A DNA stretch of 64,000 bases. Origin: Bacillota bacterium (GTDB lineage Bacteria; Bacillota; Clostridia; Christensenellales; UMGS416). Positions 1 to 7,696 of this stretch are shown here, one piece after another. The position numbers were made by a program, and so were the translations under genes. A model generated the notes under the pieces. The model ran no database searches, was not told the DNA's origin, and saw only the letters and a program-made list of their open reading frames with translations. The first letter of the stretch is position 1. The number at the start of each line of letters is the position of its first letter. The stretch lies in assembly GCA_023421955.1 (NCBI GenBank), contig JAEZSE010000040.1:29749-93748 (forward strand), read 5' to 3'.

Positions 1-726
1 GAACGTGCGGGTGGGGATGGTGGCGCCTACGGCGCACCGGCGCAGAAGCGCGTTATCGCCGTGATAGATCAACAAGCCCTCCTTGCCAATGGCAGAGGCA
101 ATCTCCCATTTGGCGGAGGCGATTGCCTCAAGGGAGCCCATTTGCTCCAGGTGGGCGTGGCCCACGCCGGTAATGATCCCCACCGTGGGCTTGGCAATGC
201 TCGCAAGCAGTGCGATTTCCCCCGGTGCGGACATGCCCATCTCCACCACGGCATAGCGGGTGTCTTCCTCCAGATCCAGTATTGTCAGCGGCACACCGAT
301 GTGGTTGTTAAGGTTGCCCCTGGTTTTTTGGGTCTTGCCCGCCGTGGACAGAATGCCTGCAAGGATATCTTTCGTGGATGTCTTGCCGTTGCTGCCAGTA
401 ATGCCCACAACGATTGCGCCCAAATTCTGCCGGTAGGCCTGCGCCAACCGCTGCAGCGCAGCCAGCGTGTCCTCCACAACAATCAGCGGCAGGCCCACAG
501 GCGGGTTTGGTGCGCCTTTGCGCCACAAACTGGCCGCAGCACCTTGCCCGAACACATCACGCACATAGGCGTGGCCGTCAAACTTCGGGCCCTCCAGCGG
601 GACAAACAGGTTCCCTGGCCCAACGGTGCGGCTGTCGGTGGAAACGCCGTGGATGGTTAAGTCTTGCGTAGCATGCAATTCTCCGCCGGCCCACAGGGCG
701 GCCTGGGTCAAGGTGCAGCGAATCAT
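1..726 (-). CDS. murF: MurF, UDP-MurNAc-tripeptide D-alanyl-D-alanine ligase (partial, C-terminus off window)
   Basis: This ATP-dependent cytoplasmic ligase adds D-Ala-D-Ala to the UDP-MurNAc tripeptide, the last soluble step of peptidoglycan precursor synthesis. About 242 codons are present and the frame runs off the left edge. The N-terminal substrate-binding part (TDSRTV near residue 30) is followed by the Mur ligase P-loop GITGSNGKTSTKD at about 108-120 and the MurF-typical NLNNHIGVPLT at about 138-148. The ATG overlaps the ddl stop (ATGA), so the two are translationally coupled. This fits the pathway, since Ddl makes the dipeptide that MurF uses. Family assignment is firm; the missing C-terminal domain cannot be judged. 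Confidence 0.95.
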   Translation of the reverse strand, partial: MIRCTLTQAALWAGGELHATQDLTIHGVSTDSRTVGPGNLFVPLEGPKFDGHAYVRDVFGQGAAASLWRKGAPNPPVGLPLIVVEDTLAALQRLAQAYRQNLGAIVVGITGSNGKTSTKDILAGILSTAGKTQKTRGNLNNHIGVPLTILDLEEDTRYAVVEMGMSAPGEIALLASIAKPTVGIITGVGHAHLEQMGSLEAIASAKWEIASAIGKEGLLIYHGDNALLRRCAVGATIPTRTF

Positions 727-1784
727 TGCGCCACCCCCTCACTACAAAGGGCCGCTCTGCGCCCATGGCGCTGCATACCCAGCTCAATGAGCTTTTCCAG
801 CACATCCTCAAAACGAAGCCCCCAGCTCTTTTCGCAAAGCAGCGGAAACATGCTGTGGGCCGTAAAGCCCGGCATGGTGTTAACCTCATTGAGATAAACC
901 TCGCCGGATCCGGTCAGGAAGAAATCGGCCCGCATCAACCCCGAGCCATCCACAGCCCGAAACGCCTTACGGCCCATGTCGCACAGCTGACGATATGTGG
1001 CCTCTGAAACATCCGCCGGGATGATGGGGGTCAGGTTATTATCCAGATATTTATCTTCATAACTGAAGAAGGACGTTGACCGCTGCCACACACCAGGCAA
1101 GGAGCAGCGGATGTGGCCGTCCCCCATCATCGCCAGAATGATTTCTCGGCCCAACACCTCTCTCTCAACAATGATTTTCTCGTCATACCGGAATGCTTCT
1201 TCCGCCGCGCAGATCAACTCTTCCCGGTTTCCGCAGCGGGAAATGCCCACACTGGACCCCATGTTGGCAGGCTTTACATACACGGGATAACCGACTCCAT
1301 CTTCAATTGTATGAATGATTTCAACAGCACCGGTAGTGCTCCGAAACACCTCAAACGCGGTCTGCGCGATGCCTGCCTGGGCAAACAGCGCCTTCATGGC
1401 GGCTTTGTCCATCGCAGCAGCAGATGCCAGAACACCGCAGCCCACATAGGGCATGCCCAGCATCTCGAACAGGCCCTGAATGGTGCCGTCTTCACCATAT
1501 GGCCCATGCATGACCGGAAATGCGATACAGTCGCCCGTGGTGTTGCCCAAAACCTGCAAGGCCGCAACCATGCCGGCAGGCTCTCCGCAAAGGCGAATCA
1601 GTGGCTCTTTCTCTGCCAGCGGTGCTGTGACAGTAGCAGGCTTGCTCCACATTCCGTCCGGGGTAATATAGACTGCCGCGACAGTATGCCCACCCCTAAG
1701 CAGGCCATTGATCACATTGACCGCCGACGCAATGGACACATGGTGTTCTGGAGTTCTACCGCCAAAAAAGACGATTGCTTTCAT
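723..1784 (-). CDS. ddl: D-alanine--D-alanine ligase
   Basis: ATP-grasp enzyme of 353 residues that joins two D-alanines for cell wall synthesis. The N-terminus MKAIVFFGGRTPEHHVSI carries the usual Ddl fold start. The glycine-rich ATP-grasp loop (KPANMGSSVGIS) lies mid-protein, the omega-loop has the Lys-Tyr pair (EDKYLD) typical of D-Ala-D-Ala rather than D-Ala-D-Lac ligases, and NEVNTMPGF near the end is the metal and product site. The frame is open upstream to 2117, but that extension has no Ddl-like sequence, so I start at MKAIVF. It is directly upstream of murF with a 4-base overlap. A depsipeptide (vancomycin-resistance type) ligase is unlikely given the Lys-Tyr pair. Confidence 0.95.
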   Translation of the reverse strand: MKAIVFFGGRTPEHHVSIASAVNVINGLLRGGHTVAAVYITPDGMWSKPATVTAPLAEKEPLIRLCGEPAGMVAALQVLGNTTGDCIAFPVMHGPYGEDGTIQGLFEMLGMPYVGCGVLASAAAMDKAAMKALFAQAGIAQTAFEVFRSTTGAVEIIHTIEDGVGYPVYVKPANMGSSVGISRCGNREELICAAEEAFRYDEKIIVEREVLGREIILAMMGDGHIRCSLPGVWQRSTSFFSYEDKYLDNNLTPIIPADVSEATYRQLCDMGRKAFRAVDGSGLMRADFFLTGSGEVYLNEVNTMPGFTAHSMFPLLCEKSWGLRFEDVLEKLIELGMQRHGRRAALCSEGVAQ

Positions 1785-2010
1785 TTGTGCACCTCTACTT
1801 TCCAGGCAACTATATCGGACAAGCCTTAAAGAATTCGGAGGGCAATTCTTAATTTTTATTAAAGTCATAAAGCAGAGCAGTTGATGTGAAATGCGGACTG
1901 AAAGGCTCCTACCAACGTGTTCCCTGCATATACATGAGACAGAAGCATGGGCAAGAACAAGGCAAACAGTTGGTTTGTGATGCAACCGGCTCCCAGAAAG
2001 GAGATTGTTT

Positions 2011-2184
2011 ATGGGGATGTTAACCGGCAGGCAGCTTCTGCTATACCGCCAGATGAAGATGATCCACCGTAAAGACTTGGCCAAGAGCCTTGGCGTAACA
2101 GAAAATGAAGTGACCATCTACGAGTACCAGCTGAAGCCAATACCAAATGTCTTATATGCGAAATGGTTGATCGTATTAAAATAA
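2011..2184 (+). CDS. Small helix-turn-helix protein, 57 aa
   Basis: A 57-codon frame on the plus strand, ATG to TAA, with a good SD (agaaaggag) 7-8 bases upstream. Residues about 19-40 (HRKDLAKSLGVTENEVTIYE) match the pattern of an XRE/Cro-type helix-turn-helix: the 'DLAxxLGV' first helix and turn, followed by a recognition helix. There is room for little else, so it may be a minimal Cro-like repressor or a remnant of a longer one. It is divergent from ddl and convergent with cotJC, and stands alone. The SD and HTH pattern make it credible despite its size. The target is unknown. Confidence 0.55.
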   Translation: MGMLTGRQLLLYRQMKMIHRKDLAKSLGVTENEVTIYEYQLKPIPNVLYAKWLIVLK

Positions 2185-2312
2185 AGGCAAACAGCGCCGC
2201 TCGGTCCGTCCTGATAGACCTCAAGAGATTGGAGTATTGTTACTGTCGGCGTTGTTAGAAAGGCAGTCCAGATATGGGGCGTTCTTGGTCGAGCAAATAG
2301 CTATATAAATGC

Positions 2313-2339
2313 TAACAGCCCCCAATAAGGAGGCTGTTA
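2313..2339. terminator. Stem-loop between the small HTH gene and cotJC
   Basis: TAACAGCC (2313-2320) and GGCTGTTA (2332-2339) form an 8-bp inverted repeat with an 11-base loop between two convergent genes. Neither side has a real T-tract, so a terminator role for either gene is only likely from its position. Confidence 0.4.
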
Positions 2340-2371
2340 AGTCAGAATATATTAGTCAAGACAATCTTATG

Positions 2372-2944
2372 TTAAAACATTTTCTTCCCGCACTGCGTCT
2401 CCCGGAGATGCTCCAGTGTCTCACCAAAACGCTGGAAGTGTACAACTTCTCGCTCCCGCAGGAATTTCAATGGCGCTATCACATCAGGGTCGTCGGCCAT
2501 GTTGATGAGGTATTCATATGTGGCACGAGCTTTTTGCTCAGCAGCCAGGTCCTCATAGATATCCGCAATAGCTTCGCCCTTTGATTGGAAAACAGTGGCC
2601 ATAAACGGGACACCGCTGCCATTCACAGGATAGACCCCCCTACCGTGATCTGCGTAGTAACCGCCTGCGCCGGCAGCCTTGATCTGCTCCACCGTGGCAC
2701 CTTCCAGCAACTGGCGCACCATCGCACCAACCATCTCAAAGTGGGCAAGCTCCTCCGTGCCAATATCGTTCAATGTAGCCTTGGCGCGATCGGTCGGCAT
2801 TGCATACCTCTGGGAAAGATAACGTAATGATGCACCAAGCTCACCGTCAGGCCCTCCATACTGTGTAATGATCGTGGTAGCCATGCGCGGATCTGGCTTT
2901 TTTATTTTGATAGGAAACTCAAGAGACTTTTGATAAACCCACAT
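2372..2944 (-). CDS. cotJC: CotJC, spore-coat manganese catalase-family protein
   Basis: 190-residue member of the manganese catalase family found in the spore coat. It starts MWVYQKSLEFPIKIK, as in other CotJC proteins, followed by ITQYGGPDGELGASLRYLSQ, and contains the diiron/dimanganese-type Glu and His residues (GTEELAHFEM near 60 and EREVVHFQRFGE near 165). CotJC normally associates with CotJA during coat assembly. It is last in a three-gene operon; the cotJB stop TGA lies 7 bases upstream of this ATG, and the SD (GGGGGTGA) overlaps that stop. In Bacillus the operon is sigma-E dependent; I could not find a convincing sigma-E site here. Confidence 0.93.
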   Translation of the reverse strand: MWVYQKSLEFPIKIKKPDPRMATTIITQYGGPDGELGASLRYLSQRYAMPTDRAKATLNDIGTEELAHFEMVGAMVRQLLEGATVEQIKAAGAGGYYADHGRGVYPVNGSGVPFMATVFQSKGEAIADIYEDLAAEQKARATYEYLINMADDPDVIAPLKFLREREVVHFQRFGETLEHLRETQCGKKMF

Positions 2945-2950
2945 ACCTCT

Positions 2951-3247
2951 TCACCCCCTATAAGCAAGCGCGGTGTTTGCTGCCGGCTGCCATGGCCATG
3001 GGCTCTTGATCCACATGAACTCCTCTGTGCCCCCTTCGGCATGTCCAAAGCCCATGATCGGGCCAAATTTCATGCTAAACGACATCATCATCTCATGGAG
3101 TTGCTTATAAAGCGTGTTGTAAGTGGTCAAGGCCATCTTGTCCATTGGGTGCGTGTTGAGGTACAGGTTTAGGTCCACAAGTGTAAATTGCCATTGCTGT
3201 ATTTGCAGTTGCATTGCCTGCATCTCGTTCATCACTTCGTTATTCAC
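2951..3247 (-). CDS. cotJB: CotJB spore coat protein
   Basis: 98-residue protein rich in Gln and Met at the N-terminus, with the CotJB signature LVDLNLYLNTHPMDKMAL and a C-terminal Trp/Pro-rich part (WIKSPWPW). It is part of the cotJ operon, whose products are needed for assembly of a coat layer. I place the start at GTG 3247 rather than ATG 3232: GTG has the SD GGGAGAG at the right distance and overlaps the cotJA stop (GTGAATAA), whereas nothing SD-like precedes the ATG. This is an 8-base overlap implying translational coupling. Confidence 0.9.
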   Translation of the reverse strand: MNNEVMNEMQAMQLQIQQWQFTLVDLNLYLNTHPMDKMALTTYNTLYKQLHEMMMSFSMKFGPIMGFGHAEGGTEEFMWIKSPWPWQPAANTALAYRG

Positions 3248-3434
3248 AGTAGATCTCTCCCTTCTGCCAAGGGTCAAAGAGGCATGGGAAAGCCGTTCCT
3301 CTCGCCAAAGCTTCCTCCGGCGGCCAGATGTTGCCATCCTTCTGAACCGGCACAAAGATACCGCCCTGGCATTCTCCGGCAGTCATTCCAGCCTGATTGT
3401 TTGGAGCTCCGTTTGTATTTCCTGATTGCTCCAT
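3240..3434 (-). CDS. cotJA: CotJA spore coat-associated protein
   Basis: 64-residue protein. The part from about residue 28 on (FVPVQ, then ARGTAFPCLFDPW) is the conserved CotJA core, ending in the typical 'FPxLFxPW' motif; the first 25 residues are a low-complexity Asn/Gly/Gln segment. CotJA is required for CotJC to enter the coat. It is first in the cotJA-cotJB-cotJC operon. The start at 3434 has the SD AGGAGAT 6-7 bases away. The upstream 265 bases to the oadB-like gene carry the divergent regulatory region. Confidence 0.9.
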   Translation of the reverse strand: MEQSGNTNGAPNNQAGMTAGECQGGIFVPVQKDGNIWPPEEALARGTAFPCLFDPWQKGEIYCE

Positions 3435-3699
3435 AAAGTCATCTCCTATCTGTTTATGGGATTGATATCTCATTGCATCATATGCCAGTGCATCCGATGT
3501 GTGAGGAAAATGGCCCATGATCGAACGTTTCTGAGATATCTTCCGTTTATAACATAAAAAACGCAAACTTCCTCTGGTCTAACTGTGCAAAAAAATGTAG
3601 AATAGTACACTGTGAACGGCAGGCATGGGCATCTGGCTATGGTCTGCACACATAAATATATCAAGGTTTCATAAATCTTTTCCCGAAAGGCGGAATCAC

Positions 3700-4830
3700 A
3701 TGTTACAGGAACTGGCCAAAGGTATTATGGGTTTTGGCATTGGCGAACTGGTCATGATTTTGATCGGTGCCGTGCTAATCGTGCTTGCGATCAAGTTCGA
3801 ATATGAACCGATGCTGTTGCTGCCCATCGGTTTCGGTGCCATTCTAGCCAACATTCCATTTTCCTCGGCGATTGGGGCGGAAGGTTTTCTTCACGTATTG
3901 TATGAAGCGGGAATTAAAACCGAACTCTTCCCCATCTTGATCTTCATTGCCGTGGGCGCGATGATCGACTTTGGCCCATTGTTGAAACAGCCTGTCACTC
4001 TGTTCTTCGGGGCGGCTGCACAATTCGGCATCTTTGCGGCTTTGCTGCTGGCCGTAGCCTGCAACTTCTTCTGGCCGGAAATATTTAGCCTGAAGGAAGC
4101 TGCAGCGGTAGGCATTATTGGTGCGGCCGACGGCCCCACGTCGATCTATGTGGGCAACCTGTTTGCGCCCAAGTATATCGGCCCCATCACAGTGGCGGCA
4201 TATTCCTATATGTCTCTGGTGCCATTGATTCAGCCGCCGGTGATCCGGGCGCTCACGACCAAGCAGGAACGTATGATCCGGATGGACTCGCACACCGACG
4301 TGGAGGTGTCCAAGGCCGTTAAGATCCTGTTTCCAATTGTAGTTACCCTGGTCGCCGGCTTGGTTGCTCCGATGAGCGTAGGCCTGGTTGGCTCGTTGAT
4401 GTTTGGCAACCTGATCCGCGAATGCGGCGTACTGGGCCGTTTGAGTGAAACAGCGCAGAATGAGCTTGCCTATCTGGTCACGCTGCTGCTTGGTATCACC
4501 ATCGGCTCCACGATGGTCGCCAAGGAATTCCTGACATGGAATACAGCGTTAATATTTGGAATCGGCATTCTGGCCTTTGTGTTTGACACAGCGGGCGGTG
4601 TGGTGTTTGCCAAGTTCATCAACCTGTTTTTGAAAAAGAAGATCAACCCGATGATCGGCGCGGCGGGCATCTCCGCTTTCCCCATGTCGGCCAGGGTCAT
4701 CCAGCGCATGGCGCAGAAGGAAGACCCAACCAACTTCATCCTGATGCCGGCCATCGGGGCCAATGTGGCCGGCCAGATTGGTTCTGTGATTGCGGGCGCG
4801 ATTGTGCTGGCCCTGTTGGGAGGTCATTAA
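3700..4830 (+). CDS. Sodium-ion-translocating decarboxylase, beta subunit (OadB/MmdB/GcdB family)
   Basis: 376-residue polytopic membrane protein of the family that couples decarboxylation of a carboxybiotin to sodium export. It begins FGIGELVMILIGAVLIVLAI, the usual first segment, and has GAADGPTSIYVG with the conserved Asp at about 144, implicated in Na+ handling in Klebsiella OadB, and the conserved GAAGISAFPMSARV near the C-terminus. The start at 3700 follows the SD gaaaggcgg. A gamma-like gene follows after one base, but no alpha or biotin carrier is nearby. The substrate (oxaloacetate, methylmalonyl-CoA or glutaconyl-CoA) cannot be told from this subunit. Confidence 0.9.
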   Translation: MLQELAKGIMGFGIGELVMILIGAVLIVLAIKFEYEPMLLLPIGFGAILANIPFSSAIGAEGFLHVLYEAGIKTELFPILIFIAVGAMIDFGPLLKQPVTLFFGAAAQFGIFAALLLAVACNFFWPEIFSLKEAAAVGIIGAADGPTSIYVGNLFAPKYIGPITVAAYSYMSLVPLIQPPVIRALTTKQERMIRMDSHTDVEVSKAVKILFPIVVTLVAGLVAPMSVGLVGSLMFGNLIRECGVLGRLSETAQNELAYLVTLLLGITIGSTMVAKEFLTWNTALIFGIGILAFVFDTAGGVVFAKFINLFLKKKINPMIGAAGISAFPMSARVIQRMAQKEDPTNFILMPAIGANVAGQIGSVIAGAIVLALLGGH

Positions 4831-4831
4831 T

Positions 4832-4981
4832 ATGGATATGGGAACGATGTTTTCGGAAGCCCTCAAGGTAATGGGCATTGGTGTGGGTTCGGTGTTTGCG
4901 GTGCTGGCCATCTTTTTCGGTTTAATCAAAGGGCTGATGGTGCTGTTGCCGGCGAAAAAGGCCAACGACGACGAAGACTGA
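4832..4981 (+). CDS. Small OadG-like subunit
   Basis: 49-residue protein with one transmembrane helix (about residues 14-38, VMGIGVGSVFAVLAIFFGLIKGL) and a short charged tail (KKANDDED). This is the size and shape of OadG-family gamma subunits, which anchor the alpha subunit to the beta subunit. The SD is GGGAGG inside the end of the beta gene; the ATG is one base after its stop. The conserved zinc-binding C-terminus of classical OadG is absent, so it is a minimal form. Function is inferred mainly from the neighbour. Confidence 0.75.
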   Translation: MDMGTMFSEALKVMGIGVGSVFAVLAIFFGLIKGLMVLLPAKKANDDED

Positions 4982-4998
4982 CAAGTATCATGCTACAG

Positions 4999-5030
4999 AC
5001 AAGCGGGCCTTTCGGTCCGCTTGTTTTCTA
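4999..5030 (+). terminator. Rho-independent terminator after the oadB/oadG-like pair
   Basis: ACAAGCGGGCC and GGTCCGCTTGT pair as 11 bp (one G-T) around a TTTC loop at 4999-5024, followed by TTTCTA on the plus strand. There is no T-tract on the minus strand, so it serves the rightward genes. Confidence 0.85.
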
Positions 5031-5831
5031 TTTCACAGCCGGGCCGCAATACTGCCCCACAATCTGCTGGATTGTGCGCACCTCGCCTGCCGGCCTGTCC
5101 TCCGCCAAGCGCGCCGCTGCGACAAAGGGCACCCACTTCATTACCTTTTGTTTATCCGTGCCGGTGAGCGCACACACGCGATCCATGTAAGCCTTTGCCA
5201 ATACAGGCTGCGCAATATCAGTGAGAAAACTGCTCCCCTTTCCTTCTGCGGCAGAATAGCGCACCATAAACCAGGTTCGTGCAATATCAGCCGCCGGATC
5301 ACCCCTGCTACCGGTCATCCAATCGATGGCATGCAGGCCATCCGAACAAACCAGGATGTTCATCGGGTGAAGGTCTCCATGGAGCACATGGTCGCCATCC
5401 GGCATTGCCTTGAGGCCTTGCAGCAGACATGCCCGCTGCCCATCGGTGATCCCCGGCGCGTGAGTAATGGCATATTGCAGCCCATCCCGGTAACTGGGCA
5501 ACTCAACGCAGACTCCTTTGAGAATCGCAGCATGGCACTCGGCCATATGGCGAATATGCCGCAGCACGTGGCTCATGTCATCACGAACCACGTCCATCAG
5601 CAATTTACCCTCCAAATAATCATAAATGATCGCCTCGCGCCCCTCCACACAAGTCATTGAATGGGGTTTCTGGCTGCAAACTCCTGCGTTCCAAACCGCG
5701 CTGGTCTGCTTAAACTCATATTCGGCCACGTTCTGATGCTTAAACACCTTCAAAAGCCTGCATTCATCAAGGCGATACACTCTGGCTAGCCTGCCTTCAC
5801 CAAGAATCTTCAGATTTGCCAATTGTATCAT
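5028..5831 (-). CDS. Aminoglycoside/choline phosphotransferase-like kinase
   Basis: 267-residue small-molecule kinase of the APH/ChoK type. The catalytic loop HGDLHPMNIL at about 151-160 has the Brenner-motif Asp153 and Asn158, and the metal-binding Asp170 is in IDWMTGSRGDPAADIA. Lys28 in LLKVF probably contacts ATP. Length fits the family. The start at 5831 has the SD AAAGGA; the more upstream in-frame ATGs lack one. The substrate is unknown: homologues phosphorylate antibiotics, sugars or amino alcohols, and nothing nearby picks one. The gene has its own sigma-A promoter and stands alone. Confidence 0.8.
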   Translation of the reverse strand: MIQLANLKILGEGRLARVYRLDECRLLKVFKHQNVAEYEFKQTSAVWNAGVCSQKPHSMTCVEGREAIIYDYLEGKLLMDVVRDDMSHVLRHIRHMAECHAAILKGVCVELPSYRDGLQYAITHAPGITDGQRACLLQGLKAMPDGDHVLHGDLHPMNILVCSDGLHAIDWMTGSRGDPAADIARTWFMVRYSAAEGKGSSFLTDIAQPVLAKAYMDRVCALTGTDKQKVMKWVPFVAAARLAEDRPAGEVRTIQQIVGQYCGPAVK

Positions 5832-5862
5832 AAATGGTTCATCCTTTAACGTTGATAAATTC

Positions 5863-5891
5863 ATTATATAGATTGTATAAAAGGGAATCAA
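5863..5891 (-). promoter_or_regulatory. Sigma-A promoter of the phosphotransferase gene
   Basis: On the minus strand TTGATT (5886-5891) and TATAAT (5863-5868) are separated by exactly 17 bases, about 30 bases upstream of the chosen ATG. Confidence 0.75.
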
Positions 5892-5995
5892 TGGCAGTGC
5901 TGTAACAAAACAGTGAATGAATCATGAACAATGCATCTCAAAAATCACTGCCTATGTATTCGGCGCCACTGCGCCGAATTGATAAGTGGCTCCGA

Positions 5996-7570
5996 TCAAA
6001 CATCCAGCTTAATAAACGCATCTGCTCCTGGCACAATGGCCGCTGTCACTGCTTTCCGTGGCTCATCCATCCCCTCACGGTAAAAAAAGATGTCATACTC
6101 GCCTGCGGGGATATTCATCAGTCGAAACATACCGTCAGCATAAAGCTCCTGGTTGGTAGTAAGCACGTTGGTCTTGGTGGAGTAAGTCCGAACACGTGCA
6201 CCGCCGCTCCGGGCGGACACAACAACGCCTCCAGCCGGAAGCCCGCTTACCATGTCCACCGCCACACCATAGAATGAACCTACACCTTCTTGATGAAGCC
6301 GCGACTGCAACGCCATTCGGACAGCGCCTGCCGCATCCAACACACCATGGCCGTAATATGGAGACCATTCTTTGTTCTCATGAACTTCATCACACCATCC
6401 CAGGTTGCTGCTACCCTTCTGCCCATCACCCACACAGCCACCGCTACAGCATGATCCAACCACCTCATTGAGTACCGGTCGTGCTGACTTCTCAAGTATC
6501 TGCACCACTTCTACGTTGGTAAGCAGCGGATTGACTGCCAGAAGCATCGCCGCCACACCACTGACAAGCGGTGAGGCATAGGAGGTACCGCTCATCGCAT
6601 CATACATTGGTTGTAAGCGGGATACGGGATAGGTGGGTGATGTGGAAAGGATGTCCACTCCGGGTGCTGAAATGCCCACCGATATGCCCCAACTGGAAAA
6701 AAAGGCAAGGTCGTTGTCCTGATTGGTGGCCGATACGGCCAACACATGAGGAAAGCCAGCCGGATACAATGTTTGCTCGCTGCCGGCGTTGCCCGCAGCT
6801 GCTACGCAAACAGCACCCCGAGCCCACGCGAATTCGATCGCCTGCTGGAGGCTTGCGGCATATGATGGCGCCGAAAAGCTCATTTGCAACACTCGGGCGC
6901 CATGATTCACCGCGTAAACAATTGCCAGCAGCACCGGTACCAATTCGTAGCCATTCGAACCGATCTTGATGGGGATGATGTTAGCGGTGTTACCAGCGGC
7001 TCCAGCGATGCCAAGCCCATTGTCGGTCACAGCGGCAGCGATACCCGCCACAAAGGTGCCGTGGCCTGTTTCGTCTTGAAATGCCGCGGAATCGGCTGAT
7101 GAAAAATTGACTGGATCTACAATCCTGCCGGCAAGATCCGGGTGTCTGGCATCAATCCCCGAGTCAATCACGGCAATTCTGACCGCAGGCGTAAGCAATC
7201 TAGCAATCTCCCACGCTTTCTCCATATTGATGCGCCGGAGCCCCCACTGGTCCCGAATACCTACAGATGTCATTGCACCGCGCCGAAAAAAAGGGTCGTT
7301 CGGCCCACAGGCCGGAAAAGCGACGTAGTTTGGTTCAGCAAACGTGACGTCGTCACGATGCAGGAAACAGCCTCTGCAGACTCCCTCCCTTCCCGGCTCA
7401 ACGGCCACAATTTGCAAATCAAGCTCAGGGATCTCCCGCAACAATACTGAGCCTGTCTCTGCAAAAGCCTGCTTCCGAGCTTCTTCTGAAGTCTCAGGCT
7501 TGAACTTGACAATCAATGATCCGGGGATATATTGTTCTGTGAGGGCCTGGCGATCCTGTTTGCCTTGCAT
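5996..7570 (-). CDS. Subtilisin-like serine protease (S8) with prodomain and C-terminal beta domain
   Basis: 524 residues. Residues about 15-85 look like an S8 propeptide (IPGSLIVKFKPE, then VTFAEPNYVAF). The catalytic domain has Asp136 (IAVIDSGID), His170 (DETGHGTFVAG), oxyanion Asn261 (AAAGNAG) and Ser330 (MSGTSYASP). A short insertion with Cys374, 375, 379 and 393 follows, and the last 95 residues look like a carboxypeptidase-regulatory-like beta sandwich. No signal peptide is visible, so it may act inside the cell or leave by another route. I chose ATG 7570 (SD AAGGTGG) over the GTG six codons upstream. The SD lies in a perfect hairpin (separate entry). Confidence 0.9.
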   Translation of the reverse strand: MQGKQDRQALTEQYIPGSLIVKFKPETSEEARKQAFAETGSVLLREIPELDLQIVAVEPGREGVCRGCFLHRDDVTFAEPNYVAFPACGPNDPFFRRGAMTSVGIRDQWGLRRINMEKAWEIARLLTPAVRIAVIDSGIDARHPDLAGRIVDPVNFSSADSAAFQDETGHGTFVAGIAAAVTDNGLGIAGAAGNTANIIPIKIGSNGYELVPVLLAIVYAVNHGARVLQMSFSAPSYAASLQQAIEFAWARGAVCVAAAGNAGSEQTLYPAGFPHVLAVSATNQDNDLAFFSSWGISVGISAPGVDILSTSPTYPVSRLQPMYDAMSGTSYASPLVSGVAAMLLAVNPLLTNVEVVQILEKSARPVLNEVVGSCCSGGCVGDGQKGSSNLGWCDEVHENKEWSPYYGHGVLDAAGAVRMALQSRLHQEGVGSFYGVAVDMVSGLPAGGVVVSARSGGARVRTYSTKTNVLTTNQELYADGMFRLMNIPAGEYDIFFYREGMDEPRKAVTAAIVPGADAFIKLDV

Positions 7571-7572
7571 TT

Positions 7573-7607
7573 CAATCCACCTTTTCACTTTTATGTAAGG
7601 TGGATTG
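7573..7607 (-). promoter_or_regulatory. SD-masking hairpin upstream of the protease
   Basis: Perfect 11-bp inverted repeat, CAATCCACCTT (7573-7583) and AAGGTGGATTG (7597-7607), with a 13-base loop. In the protease mRNA the 3' arm carries the SD AAGGTGG and ends 2 bases before the ATG, so a folded leader would hide the ribosome site. It could instead be a DNA operator. Confidence 0.6.
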
Positions 7608-7696
7608 GTTGAACTGGAATCGGAATTGTACTATATACTACGGTGATAATTGGCTGCTTGTGCGAAACTCAATACAGCAGGATACTGGCAACACTG

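Noticed and set aside
723..1784. Vancomycin-resistance type D-Ala-D-Lac ligase
   Set aside because: The omega-loop has Lys-Tyr (EDKYLD) as in ordinary D-Ala-D-Ala ligases, and the gene is coupled to murF.
1785..2117. In-frame upstream extension of ddl to 2117
   Set aside because: The extra 111 codons show no Ddl-like sequence and cross the divergent small HTH gene; the canonical N-terminus starts at 1784.
3435..3699. Sigma-E promoter for cotJ and a sigma-A promoter (TAGAAT near 3598) for the oadB-like gene
   Set aside because: Some partial matches exist but spacing or the -35 hexamer is poor, so I did not annotate them.
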